DNA from: Bacillota bacterium
GTDB lineage: Bacteria; Bacillota; UBA4882; UBA8346
Length of the DNA stretch: 64,000 nucleotides
NCBI GenBank assembly: GCA_023392595.1
Contig: JAEVYU010000079.1
Location: 73,120-137,119 of the forward strand
Reading direction: 5' to 3'
Shown here: positions 61,598 to 64,000 of the stretch, piece by piece
Layout: each line of letters opens with the position of its first letter
How positions within the stretch are numbered: position 1 is the stretch's first letter
The notes under the pieces: model-generated
What the model saw: only the letters and a program-made list of their open reading frames with translations
The model's database searches: none
Told to the model about the DNA's origin: nothing
Translations under genes and position numbers: made by a program

Positions 61598-62314
61598 ATG
61601 GAGTATGCTAAAAGCCAAAAGTACAATACCCCCGAATTACTGGCTAAAATCATGGGACCTAACCCGTTCAAATTGCAGGAAGAAATGCTGCTAAATCATA
61701 AAATCCCCGCTGGAAGTCTCGTCTGCGACCTTGGAAGCGGGCAAGGGCTTACAAGCGTTATGCTCGTAAAAGATTATGGCTTCAAGGTTTACGCCGCCGA
61801 TTTGTGGAGTGAACCACAGGAAAACCGTAGATTTTTTTATGAAATGGGGTTAACCCTTGAACAAATTACTCCCGTTAAGGCTGACGCCACCGCCTTGCCC
61901 TTTGAGAAAGAATTTTTCGATGCGGTAGTCAGTACCGATTCGTATAATTATTGGGGCCGTGACCCGGAGTATTTAGACGCAAAACTGCTGCCTTTCGTCA
62001 AGCGTGGCGGGTATATATATGCCTGTGTACCCGGCCTGAAAAAGGATTGCCATGATAACCTGCCAAAAGAATTGCTTCTCTCGTGGACTCCGGAACAGCT
62101 TGCTTATCTGCGCGATATTATTTATTGGACGGAAATAGTAAATAGCAGCCGGGACGCCGAAGTTGTTTCCATATACGAGATGGAAAGCAACGAGGAAGTT
62201 TGGGCGGATTGGCTGAACCAGGAAAATGAGATTGCAGTCAATGACCGCAAAACAATGGGCGCAGGCGGCGGGAAGTATCTGAACTTTATCGCTTTCGTCT
62301 TGCAAAAAAAATAA
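61598..62314 (+). CDS. SAM-dependent methyltransferase (class I), 238 aa
   Basis: Rossmann-fold methyltransferase: motif I SLVCDLGSGQGLTSVML (about residue 40), the acidic loop YAADLW, ADATALPFEKEFFDAVVSTD (about residue 90) and RGGYIYACVPGLKKD (about residue 128). The end (GGGKYLNFIAFVLQKK) is typical of UbiE-like small-molecule or unassigned methyltransferases. AAGGAG stands 9 nt before ATG 61598, 12 nt after the GTPase stop, so the two are one operon. The target is unknown; the neighbour makes a ribosomal or drug substrate worth testing. Confidence 0.88.
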   Translation: MEYAKSQKYNTPELLAKIMGPNPFKLQEEMLLNHKIPAGSLVCDLGSGQGLTSVMLVKDYGFKVYAADLWSEPQENRRFFYEMGLTLEQITPVKADATALPFEKEFFDAVVSTDSYNYWGRDPEYLDAKLLPFVKRGGYIYACVPGLKKDCHDNLPKELLLSWTPEQLAYLRDIIYWTEIVNSSRDAEVVSIYEMESNEEVWADWLNQENEIAVNDRKTMGAGGGKYLNFIAFVLQKK

Positions 62315-62394
62315 TTGAGCCGGACGCTACTGTCTATGCAAAAAAATTGATAAAGAAGTGAAAAGAACCTAACATATAGGTTCTACCCCAAAAT

Positions 62395-62436
62395 GCCGCC
62401 AGACAACGGAAATAAAAAAACCGTTGTTACGGCGGC
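62395..62436 (+). other. Long hairpin after the methyltransferase gene
   Basis: GCCGCC-a-GACAACGG and CCGTTGTT-ac-GGCGGC pair over about 14 bp with an A-rich loop. There is no T-run; it is probably a 3'-end structure. Confidence 0.5.
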
Positions 62437-62535
62437 TGGATAGTTATGCGCCCAAATAATACGGAGTAAGCCAAACGGCGGTACATGAGGAGGTATCGCT
62501 GTGTTTTTCTGTCTGCGGTATTCCCTGTTTGGTGC

Positions 62536-62568
62536 GAGGCCGCTATGGAAACATAACGGCCTCTTTTA
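62536..62568 (+). terminator. Intrinsic terminator of the GTPase-methyltransferase operon
   Basis: GAGGCCG-ctatggaaacataa-CGGCCTC followed by TTTTA. It lies 220 nt after the methyltransferase stop, just before repeat copy 3. Confidence 0.7.
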
Positions 62569-62589
62569 GCCAGCCGACAACAGCCGATG

Positions 62590-63092
62590 AATGGAGTGCT
62601 TGCGCGATTTTACTGACTCCTACATCCCTGTAGTCGTCTTCTTGGGTAATTCTGTTGGCCGACGGACATGATACGTCCATTTATCAAAGCCGCGTGGTCA
62701 CCCTCCTGTTGACCATATCGGAGCTGACAAATCTGTATATTTCTTAGCGTAAATATTCTGCTTACAATCTTCTTGAAACAACAATAAACAAGGCTTCTTG
62801 AACAAACAATAACCGCCGATCAAGGAGGTCGGCGGCGCGGCATCTTTTCTTGGAAGAAAAACTGCCGTCGGCCGGAAAGCAAAAACCTGGTAGGGCTCGA
62901 ACACGATGTTCGGGTCCCTGCATGGACAACAAAGGCTTTACTAACAAATATTTTTTGCAACCCCGGCTATGGATGGCCGGGGATAAAGGGGGTCACGGGG
63001 ATCTCCCCGTGCAGCGGGATTCAAAAGGGTGTTCTGTAACACCCTTTTGCCTTAGGAGTGCAGGGGAGCAGGTGGCGTCCCCTGTCGGCTTC
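62590..63092 (+). repeat. Hairpin-rich repeat element, copy 3 (left end missing)
   Basis: Core at 62615-62848 and right end to GTCGGCTTC 63092. The right end matches copy 1 closely but lacks an 18-bp palindrome (TTCGCGAACTTGTTCGCG) present in copy 1 at 58755-58772. The hairpin AAAAGGGTGTT...AACACCCTTTT is kept. Confidence 0.8.
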
Positions 63093-63408
63093 TATGATAA
63101 ACAAATAAATTTTTTAATCCTCATGACCCCTGGCATTGCGTAATACTCGCGCCCATTGCCGTATCCGTATTATAAGTTTTTCCTTGATCGATTCGGGCTC
63201 CAATCCGCGAGGATCGGAATTCATTTCGATTTTATCGTTTTTAGAGCGCTACTTTATAATTTTCACTTTAAAGGTTGGAAAATCTGGAGGGCCGTTCTTT
63301 TCGGCAATAGAGTCCCAGGCGAGGGTGGCCCGTAAAAAGGAATGACGGGCAAAAAAGCCGCTGCCCGCGATAAAGTTCCGGGGGATATGGAGTTTAAATG
63401 TTTAAAAA
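63093..63408. other. Spacer between repeat copies 3 and 4
   Basis: No gene or hairpin of note; a plus-strand frame at 63136-63345 has no ribosome-binding site. Confidence 0.4.
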
Positions 63409-63882
63409 GAAGTCGACATTGTTCTCAACAGGGGACACCACCCGTTCCCCTGCAACCCCTATGGCAAAAGGGTGTGAGCGGCACACCCTTTTGAATCCCG
63501 CCGCCCGGGGGCACTGTGCCCCCAGGGATACCCCTCCATCACAGCGTTCTTCCATGAACGTTGAAGGAATGCTGACGCAATTGGACTGACTCCTACATCC
63601 CTGTAGTCGTCTTCTTGGGTGATTCTGATGGCCGACGGGTGAGATTCGTCCTAAATCTAACCCGCGTTGGTCAACCTCCTGTTGACCATTTCGGAGCCAA
63701 CAAATCTGTATTTTTTTTGCTTTAATGTTTAGCCTCCAAAACTTCTTGAATCCCTAACATATAAGCTACTTGAGTAAACAATAATCCGCCGATCAAGGAT
63801 GTCGGCGGCGCGGCATCTTTTCGGGGATGGAAAACGCGGCTTGCTAGCAAGCCGAGCCGTCGGCATAAGAACAAAACCTAGG
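63409..63882 (+). repeat. Hairpin-rich repeat element, copy 4 (right end truncated)
   Basis: Left end from GAAGTCGACA at 63410 and core at 63588-63821. Its left end is the inverted complement of the right end of copies 1 and 3 (GGGGACACCACC, TTCCCCTGCAACCCC, GGCAAAAGGGTGT, ACACCCTTTTGAATCCCGC). After the core, GCCGTCGGC and CCTAGGG still match the start of the right end around an inserted hairpin (GGCTTGC-TA-GCAAGCC); the sequence then diverges. Confidence 0.8.
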
Positions 63883-64000
63883 GAACCACTGATTAATTAA
63901 CCTTACAGCGTTTTTTCTTGATTAAATTTCTTGTTTTTGAAACATTTAAAGGCTAATATGCACATATTTACTGTTTCCAGGGGTAATTCCCCCGGAAAAG

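Noticed and set aside
58043..63882. CRISPR array
   Set aside because: The repeats are hundreds of bases long, irregularly spaced and without short unique spacers or cas genes.

Overview
The window looks like chromosomal DNA of a Bacillota (Firmicutes-type) anaerobe. Genes have strong GGAGG ribosome-binding sites, TTG and GTG starts are used, and there are ArpU-type phage regulators, a PRD-regulated PTS, a YesM/YesN-type two-component pair and an indolepyruvate:ferredoxin oxidoreductase. The one ABC solute-binding protein has a plain signal peptide with no lipobox, which would fit a diderm member of the phylum; that is inference only.

Region 1 (1-14.2 kb, minus strand) is most of a contractile injection system of the extracellular (Afp/PVC-like eCIS) kind: sheath, tube, second tube protein, a 53-residue Afp6-like protein, tube-initiator/CIS-tube protein, VgrG-like spike, gp25-like wedge, a 2419-residue baseplate protein with six degenerate internal repeats, and a tail fibre cut by the left edge. 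No PAAR tip, tape measure, tail terminator or AAA+ ATPase is present here; by synteny they should lie left of the window. Region 2 (14.2-19.8 kb) is a phage-like control region: two ArpU/RinA-type activator genes, four helix-turn-helix proteins, several very small genes, palindromic operators, and two copies of a conserved block of about 165 bp (14890-15055 and 17670-17836) that carries repeated TGTCG motifs, an extended -10 promoter and a terminator. One copy lies between an ArpU-like gene and the sheath gene and is a good candidate for the switch that turns the injection system on.

Region 3 (20-24 kb) has a chemoreceptor, a 27-residue lysine-rich protein, a queC remnant and an aspartate kinase. 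Region 4 (24.2-35.4 kb, minus strand) is a self-contained PTS operon with its own HPr, enzyme I and PRD regulator, Gat-type EIIA/B/C, a polyol-phosphate-type dehydrogenase, a class II aldolase, a D-2-hydroxyacid dehydrogenase and an iron alcohol dehydrogenase. Together these suggest polyol -> ketose-1-phosphate -> DHAP plus a short aldehyde, which is then reduced. Region 5 (35.9-38.2 kb) is iorAB. Region 6 (38.5-41.2 kb) is a scar made of an IS1634-family remnant, a copy of the iorB 3' end and a broken second aspartate kinase.

Region 7 (41.2-50.9 kb, minus strand) is an AfuABC/FbpABC-like ABC importer with phosphoglucomutase, a YesM/YesN pair, a YihX-like phosphatase and NagB. This context points to sugar-phosphate uptake rather than iron uptake. 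Region 8 (51.3-57.8 kb) holds a sugar nucleotidyltransferase, galE, an AraC regulator, a Nudix hydrolase, a glycosidase remnant, a sodium symporter and a uracil-DNA-glycosylase-like protein. Region 9 (57.9-64 kb) is dominated by four copies of a hairpin-rich repeat of about 750 bp with imperfect inverted ends and no convincing gene. Between copies 2 and 3 sits a small cargo: a 109-residue protein, and an RsgA-like GTPase plus methyltransferase operon behind a leader-peptide attenuator.
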